DNA of 64,000 nucleotides from FEN-1219 sp963713355 (GTDB lineage Bacteria; Pseudomonadota; Gammaproteobacteria; Steroidobacterales; Rariloculaceae), in assembly GCA_963713355.1 (NCBI GenBank), contig CAVQLK010000006.1, forward strand, positions 1,426,001 through 1,490,000. The letters are read 5' to 3'. Numbering within the stretch: position 1 is the first letter of the stretch; every line of letters starts with the position of its first letter. This document shows positions 1 to 8,478 of this stretch, in pieces. The notes below the pieces were generated by a model. That model did not search any database and had not been told where the DNA came from. It saw nothing but the letters and a program-made list of their open reading frames with translations. Position numbers and translations under genes: made by a program.

Positions 1-794
1 CCGCTCGACCAGCCGAGCGGCGTCGGTGCGAGACGCTCGGCAGCCTGCGTTGCGCCCGTCATGTGAATGATCCGATCGATGTCGCGATACTCGTTCTCGA
101 GCACGATGTCATCGCCGGCCCGCACGAACCGAATTGCGTAGCGGCCACTGCGCGTGATGATTTGCGGCATGCCGGGCGGCGTGCAGTCGATGACCGGATC
201 GTCGCGAATCGCGTCATAGGCTAGCCATGCCGTGCGCGCGGCTTGCGTCAGCGGCGGGTCGGTCGCCCAATCCGGCGTCTTCGCGGCAACCGGCAGCCAG
301 ACGCGAAAGACGCCCTCGCCTCGGTCGGCTGCGGCGCGCTCGGGATCGACGGTCGCTTGCAAATGGCTCAAGAACCGCTCCTGCGACCAACGCGGCCGGG
401 CGTTCGCGCGCAGCGCGATCTCCGTGCGATCCGGCAGCAGCACGTTCGTGACGTACATGCGGCGCTCGCGGCGCGTCGACGGGTTGCCGGCGAACGTGAC
501 CGTATCGCCGACCTTGATGATGTCGCGCGGAATCCGCGCGCGGTCGAGGTCGCCGGGATTCTGCCCTTCGAGGAGCCAGAGCTGCGCCACGCCGTCGAAG
601 CGCTCGGTGCTGATCTCGAGCCGCACGTGCGGGTTTTGCCAGAGAACCTTCGTGACTTCGCCCTGCGCTTCGACGAAGGTCGCGGAGTCGTACTCGGCCG
701 TTGAATGATGGGCCGAAAGCGCAACCGGAAAACCAGCTGCGCAAATGAGCGTCGCGGCGAGGAGAGCTCCGCCGATGCCTTGGCCCGCTTTCAT
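1..794 (-). CDS. DUF6152-type secreted protein, C-terminus beyond window
   Basis: The gene reads leftwards from an ATG at 794 and is still open at base 1. A Sec signal peptide (about residues 1-28) ends in ALSA and is followed at once by His29-His30-Ser, then Trp-Gln-Asn-Pro-His with the His at 56. HHS plus W-x-NPH is the hallmark of the DUF6152 family, which has no known function. The visible part (about 264 residues) is longer than the usual 110-150 residue member. The extra C-terminal half contains an ERRMYVTNVLL segment and further conserved-looking stretches. Exported to the periplasm by inference. The divergent neighbour at 1157 belongs to the secreted family that usually pairs with DUF6152. 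Confidence 0.75.
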   Translation of the reverse strand, partial: MKAGQGIGGALLAATLICAAGFPVALSAHHSTAEYDSATFVEAQGEVTKVLWQNPHVRLEISTERFDGVAQLWLLEGQNPGDLDRARIPRDIIKVGDTVTFAGNPSTRRERRMYVTNVLLPDRTEIALRANARPRWSQERFLSHLQATVDPERAAADRGEGVFRVWLPVAAKTPDWATDPPLTQAARTAWLAYDAIRDDPVIDCTPPGMPQIITRSGRYAIRFVRAGDDIVLENEYRDIDRIIHMTGATQAAERLAPTPLGWSS

Positions 795-1156
795 GGCACT
801 AAAGAGGTTACGCGGGCGGCGCCAAAATGCGTAGTGCCAGCGCACCAAAGACCCGCAGCACCCGCCAGCGCGCGCGGCCGGCATGAAACTGCCACAAGGC
901 CCAGGACGTATACGCGACGAAAAGCGCGAAGTCCGCGTGGCGCAGCGGGCTCACGAACGGCGCGGCGGCCAGCAACGTACTCGCTGGCCATGCATCCCGG
1001 GCGAATCGTCAGCTCTGCGGGCCGCCGAGCTCTGCACCGCAGTTGCTGCAGCATCTCGTGAACGGGATTGCGGCTCGACTTCCAAATGCCACGTGCGCCG
1101 AGACCATTAGTGTGGGAAATTTGGCTCCCGATCGATTGCAGCCAACGGAGTGCCGC
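795..1156. other. Divergent intergenic region with possible small minus-strand ORF
   Basis: This 362-base gap lies between the divergent DUF6152 gene and the secreted LSGIW gene and should hold both promoters, but I see no convincing -35/-10 pair. On the minus strand a frame ending at a TAA at 808-810 is open for about 65 codons. It reads as hydrophobic, high-GC3 sequence with motifs such as LRHADFALFVAYTSW. Only a TTG (975) or GTG is available as a start. It ends 13 bases before the DUF6152 start, so it could be a small membrane protein or the tail of a truncated gene. Confidence 0.3.
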
Positions 1157-2005
1157 ATGCAGTGTGTGTCACAGCCTCGACGCGCGAGCGTCGTCGTCGC
1201 GCTCACGGCCTTGCTCGCGTCGGCGCCCGTGGCCGCGCAGTGGGTCGGTTATCCGACGGCCCACGTGCCGCGCAAGGCCGACGGCAAAGTCGACATGACG
1301 GCGCCTGCGCCTCGCCTCGCGAACGGCAAGCCCGATCTCTCGGGGATCTGGATCAGCGACCGAACGGAGGAGGGGCAGGAGACGATCAGCGATGCGAGCA
1401 CGCTGCCGTCGGGGTGGCAGATGGCCAATATGGGCGTCGCCATGGAGGGCGGCTTGCCGTATCAGCCTTGGCAGATCCCTATCGTCAAGGAGCGAACCGA
1501 GAACCTCGCGATCCACGACCCTCACATCCGTTGCTTGCCGGACTTTTTCCTGCGCGCGTACGGGCTGCCGCACATGCTGAAGTTCGTTCACACGCCGGAT
1601 CTGCTCGTGATCTTGAACGAGATGAACGCAGGCTACCGGCAGGTGTTCACGGACGCGCGGGTGCTGCCCGACGATCCGGCTCCCTCGTGGCAGGGCTATT
1701 CGTCGGCCAAATGGGACGGCGATACTCTCGTCGTCGACACGATCGGCGTGCGCGATGACACCTGGATCGATTGGAACGGCAGCGTCGTGACCGAAGAGGC
1801 CAAGATCCGCGAGGAGATCCGGCGGCTCGACGTTGGCCACCTGGAAATCAAGGCGACCGTCGACGATCCGAAGGCCTACACGAAGCCGTGGACAGTCACC
1901 CTGCGGCAGCGCCTCGTCGTCGACGCGGAGCTCATCGACGAGGTCTGCCTGGAGAACGAGCAGTTCGTGAAGCGCATGGGGCTCGACGGATCGGCGCAGG
2001 AGTAA
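1157..2005 (+). CDS. Secreted LSGIW-family protein of unknown function
   Basis: 282 residues. The ATG at 1157 is chosen because GGAG lies 7 bases upstream and it gives a Sec signal peptide ending SAPVAA. An in-frame extension upstream to 1043 is less likely. The mature protein has the marks of a widespread uncharacterised secreted family: PDLSGIW near the N-terminus, IRCLPDFFLRAYGLP, a VILNEMNAGYRQVFTD segment, KWDGDTLVVDT, and KAYTKPWT near the end. Members are frequent in Acidobacteria and in gammaproteobacteria and often adjoin DUF6152 genes, as here: the DUF6152 start follows after 5 bases. A periplasmic location is inferred. No catalytic motif is recognised. Confidence 0.8.
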   Translation: MQCVSQPRRASVVVALTALLASAPVAAQWVGYPTAHVPRKADGKVDMTAPAPRLANGKPDLSGIWISDRTEEGQETISDASTLPSGWQMANMGVAMEGGLPYQPWQIPIVKERTENLAIHDPHIRCLPDFFLRAYGLPHMLKFVHTPDLLVILNEMNAGYRQVFTDARVLPDDPAPSWQGYSSAKWDGDTLVVDTIGVRDDTWIDWNGSVVTEEAKIREEIRRLDVGHLEIKATVDDPKAYTKPWTVTLRQRLVVDAELIDEVCLENEQFVKRMGLDGSAQE

Positions 2006-2010
2006 CGCTC

Positions 2011-2415
2011 GTGAAAAAAAGCTTGTGGTCAATGCTCGGGTTCGCCGCCTTCGCGCTGCCCGCAACGGCGCATCACTCGTTTCCAGCGCAGTACGACATC
2101 GACAAGCCGATCTCGCTGACGGGTAAGGTCACGAAGGTCGAGTGGACGAACCCGCATATCTTCATTTACGCCGACGTGACCGACGCCAACGGCGCTACCG
2201 TCGGCTGGGCGTTCGAGATGGGCGGCCCGAACGCGCTGCTGCGTCAGGGTTGGAAGCGCGATTCACTTAAACCTGGCGATCGGGTGACGTTCGAAGGCAG
2301 CCTCGCGCGCGACGGCAGCAATCTCGTCAACGCGCGTACCGTGACGATGACCGAGACGGGCCGCAAGATGTTCGCCGGCTCGAGCGGCGGGGATCAGGCG
2401 CCGGCTCGCGAATAG
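2011..2415 (+). CDS. DUF6152 family secreted protein
   Basis: 134 residues from a GTG at 2011. The start is set by AGGAG at 1999-2003, which overlaps the stop of the upstream gene and indicates translational coupling. The signal peptide (residues 1-20, ending PATA) is followed directly by His21-His22-Ser-Phe. Trp45-Thr-Asn-Pro-His49 is the second family signature. The rest is beta-rich, with a GDRVTFEGSLARDGS stretch. The length matches the compact DUF6152 family, of unknown function. If the signal peptide is cleaved as predicted, the mature protein begins with two histidines (see findings). Cotranscribed with the LSGIW gene before it. Confidence 0.8.
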   Translation: MKKSLWSMLGFAAFALPATAHHSFPAQYDIDKPISLTGKVTKVEWTNPHIFIYADVTDANGATVGWAFEMGGPNALLRQGWKRDSLKPGDRVTFEGSLARDGSNLVNARTVTMTETGRKMFAGSSGGDQAPARE

Positions 2416-2431
2416 GCGCCGGGGCTCGTCC

Positions 2432-2460
2432 TTGCCATGTATTCGGCAACCTTATATATA
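2432..2460 (+). promoter_or_regulatory. Sigma-70-like promoter for ankyrin gene at 2487
   Basis: TTGCCA (2432-2437), 17-base spacer, TATATA (2455-2460). It stands out as AT-rich in a GC-rich region and is followed by GGAG (2476-2479), 7 bases before the ATG at 2487. The leader is therefore only about 20 bases. Confidence 0.5.
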
Positions 2461-2486
2461 GATGGAAGGACACTTGGAGCCGTTGC

Positions 2487-4073
2487 ATGAAGACCGCGGA
2501 GCGAAATTGCCGGCATACGGGTAGCGCCTCGATCGTCGCGCTTTCGTGTGCGGCGTTGCTCGGCTTCCCGAGCGGCGCCGGCGCAGCGGGCTTGGCGGCC
2601 GCGGCGCGCGACGGTGACTTCGATGCCGTGCGCGCGCAGCTCGCAGCCGGCGCCGACGCGAACGACGCGGAGAGTGACGGCAGCTCGACGCTCCTCTGGG
2701 CCGCCTACCATTCGTCGGCAGAGCTCGTCGCGTTATTGCTGCAGAGCGGCGCCGATCCGAACCTCGCCAACGGGTTCGGCGTCACCCCGCTGCTGCAAGC
2801 GAGCCGCTACGGCGACGTCGCGATGATGCGCGCGTTGCTCGATGGCGGCGCCGACGCCGCGGGGGCCGTTCGCGACGGCGAGACGCCGCTCATGGCAGCC
2901 GCCCGCACGGGAAACGCCGAGGCCGTGAAGCTCTTGCTCGAGCGAGGCTCGGATCCTAACGCCGCCGAAGCCGTCGAGGGCCAGACGGCGCTGATGTGGG
3001 CCACGGCCGAAGGCCACTTGGGCGTAGTGGACCTGTTGCTGCGCGCGGGAGCCGATCCGAACCGGAAGGCGCGCACGTCGGAATTGACGAAGCGCAGCAT
3101 GCGCACGGATTTCCCGAGCGGCGGCTTCACGGCGCTGATGTGGGCGGCGCGGAACGGTAACGAGGCCATGGTGCGCCGCCTCGTCGAAGCCGGAGCGGAC
3201 CTGAATCTGACGAACGGCGACGGTGCGACGGCCATGATGCTGACGATCGTCAACGATCGCTTCGACATGGCCGCGACGCTGCTCGAGCTCGGTGCCGACG
3301 CGAACGACGGCTCGCTCTGGTACGCGATCGAGATGCGCGATGCGCCGACCGATTGGCGCGCCCGCGACGGCTCGCGGCTGCGGAACGACCATCCGAACCG
3401 GCTCACGGGTCTCGATCTCATCGAGCGGTTGCTCGCCGCGGGCGCGGACCCGAACAAACCGTTCACGGGTCAGATGCACAATGCTTCCATGTGTTGCGAC
3501 ACGAAGGGCTCGGGAACGCCTTTCTATCGCGCAGCCGTGGCCGCCGACGTCGATGCAATGAAACTGCTGCTTGCGCGTGGCGCCGATGTCGAGTGGGCGC
3601 CGCCTCCCGTCGAAGGCATGCCGCCGATGCCGTTCGGCGACAACACGGGCCTCACGCCGCTCATGGTGGCCGTCAACGGCGGCAAGGGACTTTTGATGGC
3701 CGGCGGCCCCGGCGACATTCGCGAGAGCGAGATCGGCATCTTTCGCGAGCCGGGCAACCGCACGCCCGCCGATGCCGTGCGACTTTTGCTCGAAGCGGGA
3801 GCGAACCCCAACGCCGTGAATCCGAAGGGCGACACGGCGCTGCACATCGCCGCGCACGACGGAAAGCTCGACCCGCTCCGTGAGCTCGTCGCGGGCGGCG
3901 CAGACGTCAACGCCCGCAACGCGGCGGGGCAGACGGCGCTCGAGCTCGTCGAGTCGATGAAGCCGCGCGTCTTGAACCCGATCGCGGAAATGGTCGGCAT
4001 CTTCGACGACGGTGCGCAGCCCGCCGAGACGGCCGCGTTACTGCGCGAGCTGATCGCCGCGAACGCGCGCTAG
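2487..4073 (+). CDS. Exported ankyrin repeat protein (Ank A)
   Basis: 528 residues. A signal peptide of about 33 residues (ending GAGA) precedes roughly ten ankyrin repeats with GADPN/GADAN and TPLM/TALMWA signatures from about residue 35 to the C-terminus. A non-repeat insert at about 190-215 carries SELTKRSMRTDFPSGGF, almost the same as in the ankyrin gene at 63341. A second insert near 325-345 holds a Cys-Cys pair. Ankyrin repeats mediate protein-protein contacts, and the signal peptide puts them in the periplasm. Other exported bacterial ankyrins, such as Pseudomonas AnkB and Campylobacter Cj1386, assist haem enzymes. A similar role towards the cytochrome genes downstream is inference. 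Confidence 0.85.
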   Translation: MKTAERNCRHTGSASIVALSCAALLGFPSGAGAAGLAAAARDGDFDAVRAQLAAGADANDAESDGSSTLLWAAYHSSAELVALLLQSGADPNLANGFGVTPLLQASRYGDVAMMRALLDGGADAAGAVRDGETPLMAAARTGNAEAVKLLLERGSDPNAAEAVEGQTALMWATAEGHLGVVDLLLRAGADPNRKARTSELTKRSMRTDFPSGGFTALMWAARNGNEAMVRRLVEAGADLNLTNGDGATAMMLTIVNDRFDMAATLLELGADANDGSLWYAIEMRDAPTDWRARDGSRLRNDHPNRLTGLDLIERLLAAGADPNKPFTGQMHNASMCCDTKGSGTPFYRAAVAADVDAMKLLLARGADVEWAPPPVEGMPPMPFGDNTGLTPLMVAVNGGKGLLMAGGPGDIRESEIGIFREPGNRTPADAVRLLLEAGANPNAVNPKGDTALHIAAHDGKLDPLRELVAGGADVNARNAAGQTALELVESMKPRVLNPIAEMVGIFDDGAQPAETAALLRELIAANAR

Positions 4074-4075
4074 CC

Positions 4076-4555
4076 CTACGCGCGATCGGCGTTCGATCCG
4101 TCGAGGCGTTTGTCGAGCTTGATCAGGATCGCGAGCACGAACCACGCGAACACCGTCCCGATCGCGGCCGTTCCGAGCTGGCCGACGCCGATCGCGATAC
4201 CGAGCGCCGCCGTCATCCAAATTCCGGCCGCCGTCGTGAGCCCTTTGATTTGATAGCTGCTTTCGACCTTCAAGATCGCGCCGGCGCCGAGAAAGCCGAT
4301 GCCCGTCACCAGGCCTTGGATGACGCGCGACATGGCGTCCTGCTCCATGCCGGTGCCGAGGGCGGCCAGCACGAACAAGGTCGTCCCGGCGCACACCAGC
4401 ATGTGCGTTCGGAGGCCAGCGGCTTTGCCCGAAACCTCGCGCTGCAAGCCGATGATCCCGCCGGCCAGCAACGCAGCGACGAGACGCACGACGACTCGTA
4501 CCGTTTCCCGAGCGTCGGGCAACGATGCCGCAAGCTCGTCGAGGATCATGTTCAT
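4076..4555 (-). CDS. MgtC/SapB family membrane protein
   Basis: 159 residues with four to five hydrophobic segments and the MgtC signatures GGIIGLQREVSGKAAGLRTH, GIGFLGAGAI and GLTTAAGIWMTAALGIA. MgtC/SapB proteins are inner membrane proteins linked to magnesium limitation, intracellular survival and F1Fo-ATPase modulation in pathogens. In most bacteria their role is undefined. The long C-terminal cytosolic domain of Salmonella MgtC is absent, as in SapB-type members. Convergent with Ank A, with 2 bases between the stop codons. An alternative Met lies two codons downstream of the chosen start. Confidence 0.88.
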   Translation of the reverse strand: MNMILDELAASLPDARETVRVVVRLVAALLAGGIIGLQREVSGKAAGLRTHMLVCAGTTLFVLAALGTGMEQDAMSRVIQGLVTGIGFLGAGAILKVESSYQIKGLTTAAGIWMTAALGIAIGVGQLGTAAIGTVFAWFVLAILIKLDKRLDGSNADRA

Positions 4556-4712
4556 GGCTGCAGATTAACGCGCGGGGCCGCGCCCGGTAAGGAGATCCAG
4601 GGAAGAGAGGCGCGCGGATGCGACAAAACTTGACGCAGAGCGGGGTCGCACGCGTCGCCCGGGCACTTATACTAATGAGCGGTTTCGCCGCGTCGATTTT
4701 GGGGGCACAGCC

Positions 4713-7143
4713 ATCTCAGCCAAGGTCGTCATACCTGTAGCGCTCGTCGGTGCCGTCGCCGCCATCGGTGGCGGGGCCTATTGGTGGACGCAATCCCACG
4801 CCGCCGACCAGCAATGGGCCGTCGTCGAACAATACTGCGTCGAATGCCACAACCGCGACGACATGGCAGGCGGGCGGGCTTTCGATCGCCTGTCGCCGGA
4901 CCGGATTGCCGTCGACGCGGAAACTTGGGAGCTCGCGATCCGCAAGCTGCGCGGCGGCCTGATGCCGCCGGCCGGCGAGCCGCGGCCCGATGGCGAGACG
5001 GTCGAAGAGCTCGCGGGCTGGCTCGCGAGCGAGATCGACGCGGAGGCCGACGAGCCCGCACCGGGTCGTGTCTCGCTGCGCCGCCTGAACCGCCGCGAGT
5101 ATTCGCATGCGATTCGCGATCTGCTCGCGCTCGACGTCGACGCGAAAGCGCTGCTGCCCGAGGACAACGTCGAGGGCTATTTCGACAACAACGCCGATGC
5201 GCTGCAAGTATCGCCGGCCTTCGTCACGCAGTACGTCGACGCGGCGCGCGCGATCGCGCGTCGAGGCCGTCGGCGATCCGAAGGCGCTGCCGATCGCGAC
5301 GCAGTACGGCGACGCCGAGAACATGGTCATTTCGCTGCCGCCCTCCGGCGCGCCCGGCACGGGGCTGCAGCAGCATCATCTGCCCGGGATGCCGTTCGGC
5401 ACTCGCGGCGGACTCGCCGTCAAGCACAACTTCCCCGCGGACGGCGAATACGAGCTGACGATCGGCGACATGGCGCTCGCGCGCGAAGTGCCGCGCATGG
5501 AGTTCGAGAACACCGTGATCGTGCTGCTCGACGGCGAGGAGCTCTATCGCACGAAGATCGGCGGCGAAGCCGATCACAAGGCGATAGACCAGACGCTCGA
5601 CCCGGCCGTCGAGGAAATCAACGGCCGGTTGCGCAAGATACGCTTCAATGCGACGGCCGGTCAGCACGAGCTCGCGGTCACGTTCCTTCACCGCAGCTTT
5701 GCCGAGAGTGACGAGCGCACGCGCACGGCAGCGCTCGAAGGCGGCCAGGAGCGCATCCAGGCCGCGCACGCGCTGCAGATCCGAGGGCCGTTGTCCGTCA
5801 CGGGTTTAGGTGCGAGCCCGAGCCGCGACAAGATCTTCGTGTGCAAGCCGACCGAGAGCTCCGACGAGCGCCGTTGTGCCGCGGAGATCGTCACGCAGCT
5901 TGCCGAGCGTGCGTTCCGCCGCCCCGTCACGGACGAGGACCTCGGCAGCCTCATGGCCTTTTACGACGCGGGCAGCCGCCAGGGCGGCTTCGAAGACGGC
6001 ATCCGCGACGCGCTGTCCGCGGTGCTCGCGAGCCCGCATTTCATTTATCGCGCGGAATCCGGCGAAGGCGGGGGCACGGTTGTCTTGAGCGACCTCGAGC
6101 TCGCGTCGCGCCTGTCGTTCTTCCTGTGGAGCAGCTTGCCGGATCAGGAATTGCTCGAGCTTGCGGAAGCCGGGAAGCTCGGCGATAGCGCCGTCCTGGC
6201 GAAGCAAGTGCGCCGGATGCTTGCCGACGAGCGCGCGAAGTCGCTCGTCGAGGATTTCGCGTTCCAGTGGCTCGACGTCGCGAAGCTCGAGGAGATCGTC
6301 CCCGACCGCGGCCAGTTTCCGCACGCGAGCGGCTTGCTCGACATGCGCGAGCTGATGAAGGAGGAGCTCGCGCTGTTCATCGACAGCGTGTTCCGCAGCG
6401 ACCGCAGCCTCGTCGATCTCCTGACCGCCGATTACACGTATTTGAATGAGCGGCTTGCCATGCACTACGGCATCGAGACCGTCAAGGGCGCGCGCTTCCG
6501 AGAGGTGAAGCTGCCCGACGATTCGCGTTACGGGCTGCTCGGTAAGGGTGCCGTGCTGATGCTGACGGCCTATCCGAACCGCACCTCGCCCGTGCTGCGC
6601 GGTGCCTGGGTCCAGGAACGGCTACTCGGTTCCCCGCCCGCGGCTCCCCCGGCCGACGTGCCGGACTTGGTCGAGAACAAGCGCGGCGAGCCGCCGCGAA
6701 CGTTGCGGGCGCGCCTCGAGCAGCACCGCGAGAACCCGACCTGCTACTCGTGCCACGGCGTCATGGACCCGCTCGGCTTCGCGCTCGAGAACTTCAACGC
6801 CGTCGGCCAGTTCCGCTCGATCGACCCGGACACCCGGACTCCGATCGACGCGAGCGGCACGCTACCAGACGGCACGGTCGTCAATAGCGCTGCCGATCTG
6901 CGCCGCGCGATCGCGAAGCACCCGGACAAGTTCGTGCAGTCGCTGACCGAAAGTCTGTTCGCCTACGCTCTGGGGCGCAGCACGGATTACCGTGACATGC
7001 CTGCCGTGCGCGAGATCGTGCGCCGGGCCGAGAAGGACGACTACCGGTTCGAGTCGATCGTGCTCGGCATCGCCGAGAGCGACGCGTTTCGTAAGCGTGA
7101 GGCCGTCGAGCTGCTACAGGATTCCGTCGCCTCTTTGGACTAA
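4713..7143 (+). CDS. DUF1592 diheme c-type cytochrome (module 1), frameshifted
   Basis: About 809 residues once one frameshift is corrected. Domains in order: membrane anchor (about 5-25), haem motif CVECH (42-46), DUF1587 (RLNRREYSHAIRDLLALD), DUF1595, DUF1592 (SRLSFFLWSSLPD), DUF1588 with a second haem motif CYSCH, then DUF1585. This is the planctomycete-type PSCyt architecture, a periplasmic membrane-tethered diheme protein of unknown substrate. Oddities: the frame shifts at about 5262, where GCGCGTCGAGGCC has one base too many for the family sequence. No ATG, GTG or TTG lies in frame before the first haem motif. The best start is ATC at 4713 (ATC TCA GCC AAG), perhaps a misread ATG. The first in-frame ATG (4863) would delete the haem site. 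A TATACT -10-like box lies at 4668. DUF1552 follows after 36 bases. Confidence 0.8.
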
Positions 7144-7179
7144 ACTAGAGGCTAAGGCGAGTTAGGAGAAGGTGCCGCT

Positions 7180-8463
7180 ATGTTTCTGACGCGCAAGCAT
7201 TTATCTAGACGAACCGTGCTCAAAGGCGCTGGCGCATCGATCGCGCTGCCGCTGCTCGACGCCATGATCCCGGCCGGCACGGCCTTCGCGCAGACGGCCG
7301 CAGCGTCGGCGACGCGGCTCGGCTTCATTTACTTCCCGCACGGCGCGCTGCAGAACGAATGGCAGCCGGCGACGACGGGTCGCGACCCGAAGTTCCCGTT
7401 CATCCTGGAGCCGCTCGAGCCGGTGCGCGAGTACGTGACGATCGTCAGCGGGCTGCGCAACAAGGCCGGCGAGGGCGGCGTTCCGCACGGCATCACTCAG
7501 GAGACCTGGCTCAATTGCGTGCACCCGCGGCAACGGCGCGAGGACACCGGTGTCGGCGTCACGGCCGACCAGATCGCCGCGCGCCACCTGCAGAAGGACA
7601 CGACGCTGCCGTCGCTGGAGATTTGCGGCGAGCCGGGCGGAATGATCTCGTTCCGCAGCCCGACGCAGCCGCTGCCGATGGAAGGCAATCCGCGCAAGGT
7701 ATTCATCTCGATGTTCGGGCAGGGGCAGACGACCGAAGAGCGTCAGGCCATTCTCGGCACGACGACGAGCCTGCTCGACTACGTGACCGAGGCAACCGCG
7801 AGCTTGAATCGCAAGCTCGATGCTGCCGACCGCGCGAAAGTCGACAGCTACCTCGGCTCGGTTCGCGAGGTCGAGCTGCGCGTGGCGAAGCTCAAGGAAA
7901 GCAGCGAGGCGCTGGCGAATCTTCCCGACGCGCCGGTCGGCGCGCCCGACGACTTCGGCGAGCTGCTCGCCGTCCAGTTCGAGCTGTTCGCGCTCGCGTG
8001 GGAGACGAACCGCACAAACGTCGTGACGATGAAGATGGTCGAGGAAGCCAGCATGCGCGTGTATGCGAACTTGGGCGTGCACGACGCATTCCATCCGACG
8101 TCGCACTGGGGCGGCTTCCCCGAGCGCATCACCAATTTGCGGAAGATCCAGAACTACCACACGGGCATTTTCTCGAAGTTCGCGCAGCGCTTGGCCACCA
8201 CGCCGGACGGCGACGGCTCGGTGCTCGATCATTCGATCATTCTGTTCGGCAGCAACATGGGCAACAGCGATGCTCACGACGCCGATCAGCTGCCGGAAGC
8301 GTTGATCGGACGCGGCGGCGGCTTGAAGGGCAACCAGCACCTGAGCTACAAGCGGGACACGCCGCTCGCGAACCTGTTAGTGACGATGCTCGACCGCGCC
8401 GGAGTGCCTGCCGACGAGATCGAGAAGTTCGGCGACGCGACGGGGCCCTTTTCGGAAGTCTAA
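7180..8463 (+). CDS. DUF1552 Tat-exported protein (module 1)
   Basis: 427 residues. The twin-arginine signal SRRTVLKGAGASIALPLLDA is followed by the DUF1552 domain over nearly the whole length: RLGFIYFPHGA, VSGLRNKAGEGG, an internal acidic region, and the C-terminal LDHSIILFGSNMGNSDAHD. The family resembles DUF1501 and alkaline phosphatase/sulfatase-fold proteins and nearly always lies beside DUF1592 cytochrome genes. The catalytic role is unknown. Tat export implies folding in the cytoplasm, perhaps with a cofactor. Strong ribosome site TAGGAGAAGG upstream. The DUF1592 gene ends 36 bases before and the ankyrin gene starts 15 bases after, so all three are probably one transcript. Confidence 0.88.
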   Translation: MFLTRKHLSRRTVLKGAGASIALPLLDAMIPAGTAFAQTAAASATRLGFIYFPHGALQNEWQPATTGRDPKFPFILEPLEPVREYVTIVSGLRNKAGEGGVPHGITQETWLNCVHPRQRREDTGVGVTADQIAARHLQKDTTLPSLEICGEPGGMISFRSPTQPLPMEGNPRKVFISMFGQGQTTEERQAILGTTTSLLDYVTEATASLNRKLDAADRAKVDSYLGSVREVELRVAKLKESSEALANLPDAPVGAPDDFGELLAVQFELFALAWETNRTNVVTMKMVEEASMRVYANLGVHDAFHPTSHWGGFPERITNLRKIQNYHTGIFSKFAQRLATTPDGDGSVLDHSIILFGSNMGNSDAHDADQLPEALIGRGGGLKGNQHLSYKRDTPLANLLVTMLDRAGVPADEIEKFGDATGPFSEV

Positions 8464-8478
8464 GAAGCGGGGCAGAGC

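Noticed and set aside
214..744. 176-codon minus-strand frame at the left end
   Set aside because: Overlaps the DUF6152-type gene that stays open to base 1 in the adjacent frame with a signal peptide and HHS/NPH motifs.
4630..4673. TTGACG ... TATACT as a promoter for the module 1 cytochrome
   Set aside because: The two boxes are 32 bases apart, far from the 16-18 needed; only the TATACT remains as a possible -10.
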